Assembly: GCA_004124405.1 (NCBI GenBank)
Contig: SCKP01000006.1
Location: forward strand, 1 to 52,673
Origin: Fidelibacterota bacterium
GTDB lineage: Bacteria > Fidelibacterota > Marinisomatia > SCGC-AAA003-L08 > D37C17
Reading direction: 5' to 3'
DNA: 52,673 nucleotides
A program made the translations under genes and the position numbers. How positions within the stretch are numbered: the first letter of the stretch is position 1; each line of letters opens with the position of its first letter. Shown piece after piece: positions 31,536-40,631 of this stretch. A model generated the notes under the pieces. The model was given only the letters and a program-made list of their open reading frames with translations, was not told the DNA's origin and searched no databases.

Positions 31536-32870
31536 CTAAAGGATTGATTTTACTTTTGCAACCAATTCTGTAACCTCTGATTGAGTAGGCGCCTCGGCAT
31601 AAATACGGATTATTGGCTCAGTATTTGATTTGCGAATATGTACCCAGGAATTTTCCCAGCTGAGTTTAAGTCCATCCGTTTTATCAGATTTTGCATCGGG
31701 AAAATTTTGTTCCATTTTATCTAATATAGATTGAGAGTCAACAGAACCCAGCCTAATTTTGTCTTTAACCATCACAAATTGTGGCATGGATTTGAAAATT
31801 TCATTCACTTTTCTTGTATCCTGAGCCATGCGGTTTAAAAACATTGCAGCAGCTACTAATGAATCTCTACCATAATGACTCTCAGGCAAAATAACGCCTC
31901 CATTGCCTTCTCCTCCAAGCTCGGCGTTGACTTCCTTCATTTTGTTCACAACATTTATTTCGCCAACAGCGGATCGAATTACAGAGCAGCCATATTTTTC
32001 GGCTATTCTATCAAGTGCCAATGTTGAAGACAGGTTTGTTACTAAGGGTTTACTGGAATTTGTGGTATTAAAAAAGCCATCTGCACAAATTGCAAGTGTA
32101 TATTCTTCGCCGAGCGGCAGACCATTTTCATCAATTACTGCCAGGCGGTCACCATCGGGGTCAGTTGCAAAGCCGGCATCCGCTTTATGGGAAACAACTG
32201 CTTCACCCAATCTTTTAAGATTATGAGATAGAGGTTCTGGTCCACGAGGGAACTCACCATTAGGTTCGCAATAGAGTCGATGAACTTTGCATCCCAATGC
32301 TTCCACCATTGCAGGAAGCGCTAATGAGCCGGCGCCATTCACAGCATCCACCACAACCGAAAAAGAACGACTCTTAATTGCCACCACATCAATAATAGAT
32401 AGATTTAAAGTATGCTCAATATGTGGTTGATAACCGTTTTCAATTTTTTTAATAGTACCTAAATTTTTCAGGGAGGGTGTCAAGGTGTCTGCCAAATTAA
32501 ATAGTTGAGCATTTTTTTCATCATTTAGGAAACATCCATTTGCATCAATAAATTTCAAGCCATTCCATTCAGTTGGATTATGACTTGCCGTAATGACAAC
32601 ACCTCCAGCCATTCCATTCTTTTCTACCAAAAACTGAGCAGTGGGTGTAGGTATAATCCCATGATGAACCGCATTTCTTCCACATTGGCTGAGGGCGATA
32701 CATCCAGAATTGATCAACAAATCACCATGGGTTCGGCTATCACGGGCGAGGAGAATATCACCTACCCCCTGGAGTTCTGAAAATGCCTGAATATGTCTGG
32801 TTACAGTAGATTCGGTTAGTGTATCACCTACAATTCCTCGAATACCGGAAATTCCTCTTATTAATTCCAT
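31536..32870 (-). CDS. glmM: Phosphohexomutase (phosphoglucosamine mutase / phosphomannomutase family)
   Basis: The enzyme swaps the phosphate position on a hexose or hexosamine through a phosphoserine. S96 in VVITASHNP is the catalytic serine, DPDGDRLAV (near residue 230) binds Mg2+, GGEGNGGVILPE reads the sugar and RKSNTEPIIRIYAEA at the end binds the phosphate. The start SGIRGIVG is typical of GlmM. At 444 residues it fits GlmM, which would supply GlcN-1-P for UDP-GlcNAc, but substrate choice in this family is not certain from sequence alone. GNGG in place of the bacterial GEQSGH loop argues for some caution. Confidence 0.8.
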   Translation of the reverse strand: MELIRGISGIRGIVGDTLTESTVTRHIQAFSELQGVGDILLARDSRTHGDLLINSGCIALSQCGRNAVHHGIIPTPTAQFLVEKNGMAGGVVITASHNPTEWNGLKFIDANGCFLNDEKNAQLFNLADTLTPSLKNLGTIKKIENGYQPHIEHTLNLSIIDVVAIKSRSFSVVVDAVNGAGSLALPAMVEALGCKVHRLYCEPNGEFPRGPEPLSHNLKRLGEAVVSHKADAGFATDPDGDRLAVIDENGLPLGEEYTLAICADGFFNTTNSSKPLVTNLSSTLALDRIAEKYGCSVIRSAVGEINVVNKMKEVNAELGGEGNGGVILPESHYGRDSLVAAAMFLNRMAQDTRKVNEIFKSMPQFVMVKDKIRLGSVDSQSILDKMEQNFPDAKSDKTDGLKLSWENSWVHIRKSNTEPIIRIYAEAPTQSEVTELVAKVKSIL

Positions 32871-32915
32871 GGGCTAAATTAAAACAGAATGCAGGTGGAT
32901 AAAAATGGAACAAAA

Positions 32916-32940
32916 AAAATCCAGAATTTATCTGGATTTT
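32916..32940 (-). terminator. Intrinsic terminator of rpoD-rpsU
   Basis: AAAATCCAGA (32916-32925) pairs with TCTGGATTTT (32931-32940); on the minus strand eight T residues follow. It lies nine bases past the rpsU stop. Confidence 0.85.
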
Positions 32941-32948
32941 CTTTTGTA

Positions 32949-33155
32949 TTAAGTTTTTGCCTGAGAGAAAAGTGTAGGACGATATGGAACTCGTCTTCGT
33001 TTACTTCTCTTAGCAATCTTTCGTGCTTCGCTGGGTTTGATGTAATAAGAGCGGGCCCTTACCTCTCTTAGAATTCCAGCTTTTTCCCATTTCTTTTTAA
33101 AGCGTCTTAAAGCTTTTTCAAATGGTTCGTCTTCTCGAATTTTAATGCTTACCAA
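32949..33155 (-). CDS. rpsU: 30S ribosomal protein S21
   Basis: It is a small basic protein of the ribosomal subunit that helps start translation. The 68 residues follow the family from [20 protein letters not shown] to the basic [14 protein letters not shown]. The start is a TTG at 33155, and the family N-terminus MVSIK supports it. An A/G-rich site (GAGGGGG) lies upstream. It is 24 bases downstream of rpoD. Gene order rpoD-rpsU without dnaG is a reduced, rearranged version of the rpsU-dnaG-rpoD block of other bacteria. Confidence 0.95.
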   Translation of the reverse strand: MVSIKIREDEPFEKALRRFKKKWEKAGILREVRARSYYIKPSEARKIAKRSKRRRVPYRPTLFSQAKT

Positions 33156-33179
33156 AGTAGTATTTTACCCCCTCTCAAT

Positions 33180-34484
33180 TTATCCTAAATATTGTCGTAA
33201 TTTTCTGCTTCTTGAACGATGTCGCAGACGGCGAATAGCCTTCTCTTTAATCTGTCGAACACGTTCACGGGTCAAACCAAATTCTTCCCCAATTTCATTC
33301 AGGGTAAGTGCATAGGAATGACTAATACCAAAATACATTCTTATTACTTCCCGCTCCCTGTCCTTTAGGGTGTCCAATGCTGCAGCAACCTCTTCCTGAA
33401 GGGAGTCCATTTGAAGTTCCTGATCAGGTTCCTGTGTAGAACTATCCGGGATTACATCTAACAGACAATTTTTATCTTCATCAGAAAATGGTGTGTCCAG
33501 AGAATGGTGCCGGCGGGAAATTCGTTGTGCATCATTTACTTCATTGGGTTTCATTTCTAACTGTCTGGCAAGCTCATCTGCCCGAGGTGCGCGCTCAAAC
33601 TCCTGTTCCAGGCGCTCAGCTGCTTTATTAATTTTCGAAATGGTGCCAACCCGATTAAGTGGTAAACGAACAATTCTGGAATGCTCAGCTAATGCTTGTA
33701 AAATAGACTGACGAATCCACCAAACCGCATAGGAAATAAATTTAAATCCACGGGTTTCATCAAATCGTTCAGCAGCTTTAATCAACCCCAGATTTCCTTC
33801 ATTGATGAGGTCTGTTAGTGGGAGCCCCTGACCCTGATAATCCTTGGCCACACTAACTACAAACCGTAAATTGGCTTCTGTAAGTTCTTTTAAAGCCAGG
33901 CGATTACCCTGTTTAACTAAAATTGCCAGTTCAACTTCTTTTTTAGGAAGCAGCGGTTCAAAGCGACTAATTTCCTGCAGGTATTTACTGAGCGACCGAT
34001 TGGCATCACTTCCCAGTTTTTTAATTTTCTTTTCAAGTTTTGCAATTTTTTTCTTTCTCTGAGCACGTTTTTTTTCTTGCTCAGCCATAAGCAGTTCTTC
34101 TTCTTCAGTAAGAACATCCTGGGTATCTTCAGCCTCTAATTCTCCCTCATCCATTTTTGTAGGAATTTGGCTTTTTATTTTTTTCTCTCTTTCAGCAGCC
34201 GTAGGCCTCTTTTTTGTATCAGGCTTAAATTTTGCTTTTACCTTTGGAGTGGCTTTCTTCTTTGTGGTAGCTTGAACCTTAACAGCAGGTTTTTGCTTTA
34301 CCACAGCTTTTTTAACAACAACTTTTTTAGTAGATATTTTTGCAGGTGCTTTCTTTGTTACTGGGGACTTCGGAGCAGCTTTTGCCTTTGGAAAGGCTTT
34401 CTTTTTTGCAGGTGTTTTAACCTTTGCAGGTGCTTTTTTTGATGTAGCTTTTACTTTTTTTGTTTTGTCGGTCTTTTTTGCCAT
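33180..34484 (-). CDS. rpoD: Primary RNA polymerase sigma factor with a lysine-rich N-terminal extension
   Basis: Regions 1.2 to 4 are intact from about residue 160: [16 protein letters not shown] (1.2), [39 protein letters not shown] and [15 protein letters not shown] (2), region 3, and the region 4 block [28 protein letters not shown]. In front is a tail of about 110 residues rich in Lys, Ala and Pro (repeats of KKAPAK and TKKK type, like histone H1 or AlgP) and an acidic/basic helical stretch (110-160). The normal acidic region 1.1 is not visible. The ATG follows GAGGAG. The tail may bind DNA or RNA; this is inference. It heads the rpoD-rpsU operon. Confidence 0.93.
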   Translation of the reverse strand: MAKKTDKTKKVKATSKKAPAKVKTPAKKKAFPKAKAAPKSPVTKKAPAKISTKKVVVKKAVVKQKPAVKVQATTKKKATPKVKAKFKPDTKKRPTAAEREKKIKSQIPTKMDEGELEAEDTQDVLTEEEELLMAEQEKKRAQRKKKIAKLEKKIKKLGSDANRSLSKYLQEISRFEPLLPKKEVELAILVKQGNRLALKELTEANLRFVVSVAKDYQGQGLPLTDLINEGNLGLIKAAERFDETRGFKFISYAVWWIRQSILQALAEHSRIVRLPLNRVGTISKINKAAERLEQEFERAPRADELARQLEMKPNEVNDAQRISRRHHSLDTPFSDEDKNCLLDVIPDSSTQEPDQELQMDSLQEEVAAALDTLKDREREVIRMYFGISHSYALTLNEIGEEFGLTRERVRQIKEKAIRRLRHRSRSRKLRQYLG

Positions 34485-34543
34485 CGAACTCCTCTAAATT
34501 TAAATAGAAAATTAGCCTATTATATTAATATGGCACATAATCC

Positions 34544-35290
34544 TTATCCAACAAAAATCACCTTATAAATTTGAATAAATTCATGAGGACTTATTTCTTC
34601 CGGCCTGCTATCTGCCCATTTTTCAATTTTCCCTAATTTATAAGCCTCTGGCAAATTATTTTTCAGCTTCTTCCTCCTTTGAGAAAAGGCCTGTTTAACC
34701 AGTTTTGAAAAGGCTGAAAAGTCAGGTAAGTCATTATTCTTTGGGAAAAAAGTTAAAACAGCTGAATCAACCTCAGGTTTTGGCCGGAATACATTTTTTG
34801 AAACCATAAACTCAATATTGACATCACAATACACTTGGCACATAACAGAAATGCGTCCATAGGATTTATTCCCATGTTTGGAGACAATCCGCTGTGCTAA
34901 CTCTTTTTGAAACATGAGCAACATCCGCTCCCAGTTGTGCCAGGCCAACAATTTGAATAAAATGGGACTGCTGATGTAATAGGGTAAATTCCCAATTATT
35001 TTAAAACCTTTAGGTAAATGGGATAAATCCCAATCTAAAAAATCTGCCCGGTGAATTACCACGTTTGAATAATTATATTTCTCTAGTTGTGCCACAAGAA
35101 GAGGGTCAATTTCTACCACATGAATATGATCAGATTGTTTATTTAATTCACTTGTAAGTGCACCATCACCCGGTCCGATTTCTAAAATAGTATCCGATGC
35201 ACAAGGCTGCAGGCAATTAATTATTTTGGTTATTGTATTGGGGTCTCGCAGAAAATTCTGGCCCCATTTTTTCCGGAAGGGATGAGACAT
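34544..35290 (-). CDS. rsmA: 16S rRNA dimethyladenosine transferase KsgA/RsmA
   Basis: It dimethylates two adjacent adenines near the 3' end of 16S rRNA during small-subunit maturation. FLRDPNTITKII, the SAM-binding LEIGPGDGALTSEL, VEIDPLLV and the catalytic NLPYYISSPIL are present, and the C-terminal KLVKQAFSQRRKKLKNNL block is typical. At 248 residues it is slightly shorter than E. coli KsgA (273). It is upstream of rpoD on the same strand with a 59-base gap. Confidence 0.95.
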   Translation of the reverse strand: MSHPFRKKWGQNFLRDPNTITKIINCLQPCASDTILEIGPGDGALTSELNKQSDHIHVVEIDPLLVAQLEKYNYSNVVIHRADFLDWDLSHLPKGFKIIGNLPYYISSPILFKLLAWHNWERMLLMFQKELAQRIVSKHGNKSYGRISVMCQVYCDVNIEFMVSKNVFRPKPEVDSAVLTFFPKNNDLPDFSAFSKLVKQAFSQRRKKLKNNLPEAYKLGKIEKWADSRPEEISPHEFIQIYKVIFVG

Positions 35291-35470
35291 TTTAATTTTG
35301 GGAAAAATCTAACTTTAAGATCATTAATTTCTTAGATTCAAGGTCAAGGTCGGATAATTGGAATATTGGAATATTGTTTGAAAATTATCCAGCCCTCCAT
35401 TAATCCAATATTCCGGTTTCATTTCTTTGTATTCCGCTGGTTTATGATAAAATTATCTAGTCTATTACAA

Positions 35471-36238
35471 TTAGCTGGTGGAGGTTAGTTTTGTAAATAA
35501 ATTATGCGCCGTTTCAGTGGTGGACTCTGCCACCTCTTCCAAAGAAATTTCCTTTAGCTCAGCAACTTTTTCAGCTACATGCAGAACATTTTTCGGCTGA
35601 TTTTGTTTTCCACGAAATGGTTTGGGAGAGAGGTAGGGTGAATCAGTTTCTACCATCATTCTATCAAGCGGAATTTCTTTCACCACATCTTCTAATTCTT
35701 TGATAAAGGTGATCATGCCCGTAAATGAAATATGAAATCCCGTTTCCAATATTTTTTGAGCAAACCCCACATTACTGGCGAAACAGTGAATAACCCCCTG
35801 GTTTAATCCGGAGTTTTGAATTCCCTCAAGTATATCATCATCTGATTCCCGGCAGTGTACTACTGCAGGAAAATCCAATGATGTTGCCATTTCCAGCTGT
35901 TCATGATACACTCGCCTTTGGATTTTCCTGTCACTGAAATCATAGTGGTAATCCAGGCCAATTTCTCCTACTGCCACCATTTTTGGATGCTGTATAAATG
36001 CTTCCAGTTCATACAAATACCGCTTGGGTGCCTTACCAGCTTCATGTGGGTGAATTCCACAGGTAGCAAAAACAGAGGGATACTTTTCTGCTAATTTCAG
36101 ACATTCTTCAGAAGATGGCAGGTCCACACCAATGGATATAATTTTTTCCACTCCATTATCTTCTGCAGCTTGGATTACCTCCTCAATTCTGTCTGAATAA
36201 TCCTTATAACTGATATGAGCGTGGGTGTCAATTAGCAT
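35471..36238 (-). CDS. tatD: TatD-family metal-dependent hydrolase
   Basis: The TIM-barrel metallo-hydrolase has the N-terminal metal ligands DTHAHI (residues 4-9), GEIGLDYHYD, the middle histidine of VVHCRESD and the late MMVETDSPYLSPKPFRGKQNQP. Family members are DNases (3'-5' exonuclease or AP-site activity) or D-aminoacyl-tRNA deacylase-like; the cytoplasmic role here cannot be told apart. At 255 residues it has a typical size. It lies between metG and ksgA on the same strand, as in many bacteria (metG-tatD-ksgA order), which supports the calls. Confidence 0.92.
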   Translation of the reverse strand: MLIDTHAHISYKDYSDRIEEVIQAAEDNGVEKIISIGVDLPSSEECLKLAEKYPSVFATCGIHPHEAGKAPKRYLYELEAFIQHPKMVAVGEIGLDYHYDFSDRKIQRRVYHEQLEMATSLDFPAVVHCRESDDDILEGIQNSGLNQGVIHCFASNVGFAQKILETGFHISFTGMITFIKELEDVVKEIPLDRMMVETDSPYLSPKPFRGKQNQPKNVLHVAEKVAELKEISLEEVAESTTETAHNLFTKLTSTS

Positions 36239-36287
36239 ATTATTAATAAACCGTTGAAATGGTTTCCATTAAATATCTTTTGATAGT

Positions 36288-36305
36288 CCACGATTTAAAT
36301 CGTGG
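36288..36305. repeat. 18-bp perfect palindrome between metG and tatD
   Basis: CCACGATTTAAATCGTGG is fully symmetrical with no loop, so it suits a dimeric DNA-binding protein or a repeat unit better than a terminator. A loosely similar stretch (ATCGCGGGTTGCC) lies near 40113. Confidence 0.45.
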
Positions 36306-36402
36306 GTTGCTTGATAAATTGAGCATTTCTTAACCATTCTACCTGCCCGACACCAATAATAATTTGAGACAGGCAGAATCGTTTTCACGGAAAATGTCAG
36401 GG

Positions 36403-37917
36403 TCATTCAACTGTTATCCGTGGGAAGGGAGATTTTCCTTCACCTAACTCTGATCCCGGTTTCAGCAAACCAATATTGGTTTCATTTAATGGGATTAATC
36501 CGGCGCCCAAAATATTTAAAATGGCAGTGGTTTTCTCAGGCATGACCGGATTTAATAGTTGAGAACCTATTCGAAGTACATCAGTAGCTAAAGCCAGGGT
36601 TGTTGCGGCAGAACCTCCTTGAGAGGAATCCTCTTTTATAGATTTCCATGGCGCTTTGGCTTCCAGGTAACGATTAATTTTACGAAAAAGAGAGAGAGTG
36701 GTTTCAAGTGCATCGTGTATTTTCAGTTCTTGAATGAGCTTGTTTACGGATTGGGGAGCGGTTTTGGCCTCCGCAACCAGTGCTAAGTCTATTTCATCGT
36801 AATCTCCACTTTCGGGTATTTTACCATCAAAATGCTTCTGAATAAGCATGGTCACCCGGTTTACAAGGTTGCCGTAATCGTTTGCTAAATCTGCATTATA
36901 TCTTTTGATAAAGCTTTCCAGGGTGAAATTGGCATCCATGCCCAACACCATATCCCGCATAAGAAAAAATCGTACCGAATCCGCTCCATAGTCATCAATT
37001 AGCTCTAAGGGGTTCACCACATTACCCAATGATTTACTCATTTTCGATTTTTCACTCATCCACCAGCCATGTGCCAGAATGGACATTGGAAGGGGAATAC
37101 CTGCCGCCATGAGCATAGTAGGCCAATATACGGCATGGGTGGTAAGAATATCTTTTCCTATTAAATGATAATTAACAGGCCACCATTTATTAAAAATAGT
37201 CTCATCTGACCCCCACCCAATGGCAGTTACATAATTTAATAGTGCGTCAAACCAGACATAGGTGACATAATCCTGATCAAATGGTATTTCAATGCCCCAG
37301 CTCAGGCGAGATTTTGGTCGAGAAATGCATAAATCATTCAAAGGTTTTCGGAGGAAACCCAATATCTCATTTTTGCGAGTCTCTGGTTTAATAAATTCCG
37401 GATGGCTTTCAATATGCTCAATGAGTGCATCCTGATAATTTGACATTCTAAAGAAATAATTTTTCTCTTTTAGTTTTTTTATCTGCCGAAAATTGCCTTC
37501 TTCCACTTCTTTTTCAGTTACAAACCGCTCCTCTGATACTGAATATAATCCTTCATATTCATCTGCATATATTTCACCTTTTTCATAGAGGGTGGTGAGC
37601 AGTTCTTTTACGCGATCTGTATGCCGGGATTCGGTAGTACGGATAAAGTCATCGTAATTAATATGCAGTTTCTCCCAAAGTTCTTGGAACCGTACCACAA
37701 ATTCGTCAACATGATTTTTGGGGTCAACCTTTCTGATTGCAGCCGCTTCCTGCACCTTTTGCCCATGTTCATCTGTACCGGTGAGAAAGTGTACCTCATC
37801 TCCCATAATGCGGTGATATCGTGCCAGCACATCTGCTAGAATTGTGGTGTAGGCATGACCAATATGAGGCTTGTCATTCACATAGTAAAGCGGTGTAGTT
37901 ATATAGAATTTTGACAT
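36403..37917 (-). CDS. metG: Methionyl-tRNA synthetase
   Basis: It charges tRNA(Met). The class I signatures PHIGHAYTT (HIGH) and KMSKSLGNV (KMSKS) are present, along with WFDALLNYVTAIG and the anticodon-binding C-terminal helical domain. The zinc-finger position reads SVSEERFVTEKEVEEGN, without the CxxC pairs of E. coli-type MetG, so this is the zinc-less form. It has 504 residues with no C-terminal EMAP domain; the free-standing csaA-like gene at 50.4 kb carries a similar fold. A long gap with a strong hairpin lies upstream. Confidence 0.95.
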   Translation of the reverse strand: MSKFYITTPLYYVNDKPHIGHAYTTILADVLARYHRIMGDEVHFLTGTDEHGQKVQEAAAIRKVDPKNHVDEFVVRFQELWEKLHINYDDFIRTTESRHTDRVKELLTTLYEKGEIYADEYEGLYSVSEERFVTEKEVEEGNFRQIKKLKEKNYFFRMSNYQDALIEHIESHPEFIKPETRKNEILGFLRKPLNDLCISRPKSRLSWGIEIPFDQDYVTYVWFDALLNYVTAIGWGSDETIFNKWWPVNYHLIGKDILTTHAVYWPTMLMAAGIPLPMSILAHGWWMSEKSKMSKSLGNVVNPLELIDDYGADSVRFFLMRDMVLGMDANFTLESFIKRYNADLANDYGNLVNRVTMLIQKHFDGKIPESGDYDEIDLALVAEAKTAPQSVNKLIQELKIHDALETTLSLFRKINRYLEAKAPWKSIKEDSSQGGSAATTLALATDVLRIGSQLLNPVMPEKTTAILNILGAGLIPLNETNIGLLKPGSELGEGKSPFPRITVE

Positions 37918-38280
37918 ATTTTCTTATGGATTAAGCGGATAATTTAGAATGAAAGGAATACCTGAATGTATGTAAAAAAAGTAAAAATCAAATAGGGATT
38001 AAGTGGTTAAAAAATTGAAATTTGTGATTTAAAAATTGAAAATCGTTCATTTAGATTCTAAACATCTTGAAATATATGTTTGTAAATTGAAACCGATTGT
38101 TTCAATTTACAAGGATAATTAGATCATATTGAAAGTGTTGTGTTGGTAAGTCCCGAACTTGCCGAAGGCATTATGTGTTTTCTGTGATCCCCATCACAAA
38201 CCAACTCTCTCCTTAATAAATTCTTCCACCCCTCCCAAAATAGTTGTATATTCAAGGCTCAGATGAGAAAATAATTTATT
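37918..38280. other. 363-base gap between metG and PNGase-like gene (divergent)
   Basis: No gene is visible. It must hold promoters for both divergent genes. A 14-bp perfect stem lies at 38080-38112 (separate entry). The bases just upstream of 38281 (ttgtatattcaaggctcagatgag) carry weak -10-like sequence. Confidence 0.4.
38080..38112. repeat. 14-bp perfect stem-loop
   Basis: TTGTAAATTGAAAC (38080-38093), loop cgatt, GTTTCAATTTACAA (38099-38112). No T-run follows on either strand. It lies about 165 bases upstream of metG and 170 upstream of the PNGase-like gene, so it may be an operator, a leader structure, or a small mobile unit. Confidence 0.6.
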
Positions 38281-40023
38281 ATGATGAAACAAATTTTACC
38301 AATAACCCTTCTATTTGCAGCTTTACTATTGGCAAATGATTTTAGTGATGGCCCTTATGGCTCAAACTATTTTGATACTGCCGGTCCTTTTACTTTGGTG
38401 GATTTAAATATGGAATTGGGGGATGTTACCGGAGATGACATTGTCAACATACTGGATATTATTTCTACCGTGAATTATATTTTGGGAAATGATGATTTCA
38501 CTGCTGAACAAATTATTCAGGCAGATATGAATTTTGATGGAACCATAAATATTCTTGACCTCATAGGATTGGCCAACCTGATACTAAACCCCGAGCCTGG
38601 TGCCTGGGATTTTGCAACGCAGTGGAATGGAGAGGAAAGCTATATATTCTTCACCCTTGGACCTGCCAGCAGTACCACTCTCTGGAATGCCAGTGATGCC
38701 GATGACCTGTTGGAAGACTCTCCTGATAATGTCCATTATTTTTTCCTATCAAATAATAGTAGTTACTTTCAGGATGTACGTGATAAACGTGGAGAATTTG
38801 ATTTAATTCTGGCAGGGATGTCCGATGAAGAACAGGCGCATTGGAAAAGACATCTCCATTTCGTACCAGACAAGTGTGACAGCCATGGCGAAGATTTTGT
38901 TGATGCGGTATGTGGAGTTAGAGCTATTGGTATAGACCGCTTCCAGCGCTGGAAAGAAATTGGATATTTGGGAAACCCTGCAAACTTCAGTGGAACCTAT
39001 ATTGGATATATTGTCCATGAAGCCATTTATTATAATTATGAATTTGGTGTCTTATATGATGATGTAGGCATCTATGATGAAATTACCATTTTTGAGAGAG
39101 AATATTATACAGGCGGGTGGGCAGCTTCCATTTTTAAATCAGTTGAATTGCCGTCTAATGATGATCTTACCGAATATAAAGGGTTGAGCGTTGAATTACT
39201 CCGTGGTTGTCCTGATGCCAATATGAATTACAGTGATGCCGGCTGTGATGATTATGACCGAATTGCACATCTTTATTCCTGTGAAGAAGACAGCTCTGGC
39301 TGCATAGAAATAGCCAGATGGATCACCCCCTTTGACCGCCAACCTCATTCATTAACAGATATAACACCGTTCATTTCTCATTTAAGACCAGGTGGAAACA
39401 GGGTAATAAAATTCCAGGAATCAGGGTGGCCCAATAGCTTGCTTACGCTTCGCTTTCGGTTCCATAATTATTTACCAGAAGAAGATTATGGGTATTCCCC
39501 AATGGAATATGAAAACGCTTGGAATGGAACCGTCCAATTTAACCCCCAATATGCAGACAATCGCCCACCTGTAATTTTTACTCCACCTGAGGGAGTACAA
39601 CGAGTTGAATTTGTTACCTATATTACCGGACATGGTTGGGGATCTGCCGGATGTTATAATTGTGCAGAATTTTGCAACTCCCGGCATATTTTTACCGTAA
39701 ATGGTGGTACATATGAATTTCAGAAATCACACCCAGAAGCAGGTGACAGTAATTATTGCATGGAACTTGAAACTATTGCCCAGGGGGTCGTACCAAATCA
39801 ATTTGGTACTTGGGGTTATGGACGTGCAGGCTGGTGCCCGGGAATGGATGTAGCTCCTTTCATTACTGATATTACTGAGTTTATCAGCATTGGTGAAGAG
39901 AATATCATTCAATATGATGCCTGTAGAGTAGTGGGAAATAATTGTGTTACTCCACCCACCTGTCAGGGCGATGGATACTGCCCGGAAATTGCCATGTCAT
40001 CATACGTAATTTATTCTTACTAA
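38281..40023 (+). CDS. Secreted peptide-N-glycosidase F-like protein with N-terminal dockerin-like module
   Basis: A signal peptide (residues 1-18) is followed by two dockerin-like calcium loops (GDVTGDDIVNILDII and ADMNFDGTINILDLIG, residues ~48-100). The C-terminal 300 residues fit the two-jellyroll PNGase F family: CDDYDRIAHLY (the acidic YDR motif), FVTYITGHGWG, NCAEFCNSRH and YGRAGWCPGMDVAPF. PNGase F removes N-linked glycans from proteins, converting Asn to Asp. About 200 residues between the dockerin and catalytic parts are unassigned. Many cysteines point to a secreted, disulfide-stabilised protein. Enzyme activity is inferred from motifs only. Confidence 0.65.
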   Translation: MMKQILPITLLFAALLLANDFSDGPYGSNYFDTAGPFTLVDLNMELGDVTGDDIVNILDIISTVNYILGNDDFTAEQIIQADMNFDGTINILDLIGLANLILNPEPGAWDFATQWNGEESYIFFTLGPASSTTLWNASDADDLLEDSPDNVHYFFLSNNSSYFQDVRDKRGEFDLILAGMSDEEQAHWKRHLHFVPDKCDSHGEDFVDAVCGVRAIGIDRFQRWKEIGYLGNPANFSGTYIGYIVHEAIYYNYEFGVLYDDVGIYDEITIFEREYYTGGWAASIFKSVELPSNDDLTEYKGLSVELLRGCPDANMNYSDAGCDDYDRIAHLYSCEEDSSGCIEIARWITPFDRQPHSLTDITPFISHLRPGGNRVIKFQESGWPNSLLTLRFRFHNYLPEEDYGYSPMEYENAWNGTVQFNPQYADNRPPVIFTPPEGVQRVEFVTYITGHGWGSAGCYNCAEFCNSRHIFTVNGGTYEFQKSHPEAGDSNYCMELETIAQGVVPNQFGTWGYGRAGWCPGMDVAPFITDITEFISIGEENIIQYDACRVVGNNCVTPPTCQGDGYCPEIAMSSYVIYSY

Positions 40024-40059
40024 AAATCCTGGAATCCTTTGCAAAACTAAATTTACATT

Positions 40060-40077
40060 AAACCGTTAAAACGGTTT
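40060..40077 (+). terminator. Weak terminator after the PNGase-like gene
   Basis: AAACCGT (40060-40066) pairs with ACGGTTT (40071-40077), followed by TAAATATTAT. It lies 37 bases past the stop. Confidence 0.45.
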
Positions 40078-40152
40078 TAAATATTATCTCATTGGGTAGC
40101 TTGCAAATTAATATCGCGGGTTGCCTAAAAAACTTTCCATTTCCCTTAAAAG

Positions 40153-40512
40153 GTGAATAAATTTCATACCTTGAAAACGATACAAATTAATATAGTTTAC
40201 CTTTTTCTGATTCTTCTTATTGCCTGTGGTGATAAACCGGAAATCCATATTTCAAAAACGGTACAATTTGAAGGGAAAATTTATTTGCTGAATTCTGATG
40301 ATCCCTTTACAGGTATTTTGTATAACGAATATTCCAATGGACAGCGTGAGTATGAAGGTTATTATAAAAAGGGAGTACCAAACGGAAAATTGACTTATTA
40401 TTTTGACAATGGTTCAAAAATGCGCGAAGGTGTTTTAAAAAACGGTTCTCCTGCAGGTAGATGGATATATTATAATTCTGATGGCAGTATAAAAGAAATT
40501 AAAGATCACTAA
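40153..40512 (+). CDS. Lipoprotein with MORN-type repeats
   Basis: The start is a GTG at 40153 behind AAAAGG. A lipoprotein signal (LILLIAC, cysteine near residue 26) is followed by MORN-like units such as NEYSNGQREYEGYYKKG, FDNGSKMREGVLKNGSPAG and GRWIYYNSDGSIK. Such small repeats are found in YwqK-type antitoxin-like and envelope proteins and probably only give a beta-sheet surface. It sits directly before a row of tiny membrane-protein genes and the bc-complex genes, all on one strand, and may belong to the same transcript. Confidence 0.75.
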   Translation: MNKFHTLKTIQINIVYLFLILLIACGDKPEIHISKTVQFEGKIYLLNSDDPFTGILYNEYSNGQREYEGYYKKGVPNGKLTYYFDNGSKMREGVLKNGSPAGRWIYYNSDGSIKEIKDH

Positions 40513-40517
40513 ATTAA

Positions 40518-40619
40518 ATGACAGAAAAAGCAGAATCATCATTTATTAAATGGATATCCATGATAACCTGTACCGCATTAATGGTATTATATTTATGGTT
40601 AGTCTTATATGTTTTTTAA
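40518..40619 (+). CDS. 33-aa single-TM protein
   Basis: It begins MTEKAESSFIKWIS and continues into one hydrophobic segment (MITCTALMVLYLWLVLYVF). The ATG follows the lipoprotein stop by five bases. Amino terminus in, short tail out would be expected. Size and place beside cytochrome genes recall small accessory subunits of respiratory complexes (CcoQ-like), but it matches no family I know. Confidence 0.5.
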   Translation: MTEKAESSFIKWISMITCTALMVLYLWLVLYVF

Positions 40620-40631
40620 TGGGCTATAATA

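Noticed and set aside
34167-34442. Plus-strand open frame opposite the basic tail of rpoD
   Set aside because: The Phe/Leu/Cys-rich translation is only the reverse of lysine and alanine codons.
38080-38112. Hairpin as a CRISPR repeat or T-box
   Set aside because: Only one copy exists with no spacers, and no T-box sequence or terminator/antiterminator pair is visible before metG.
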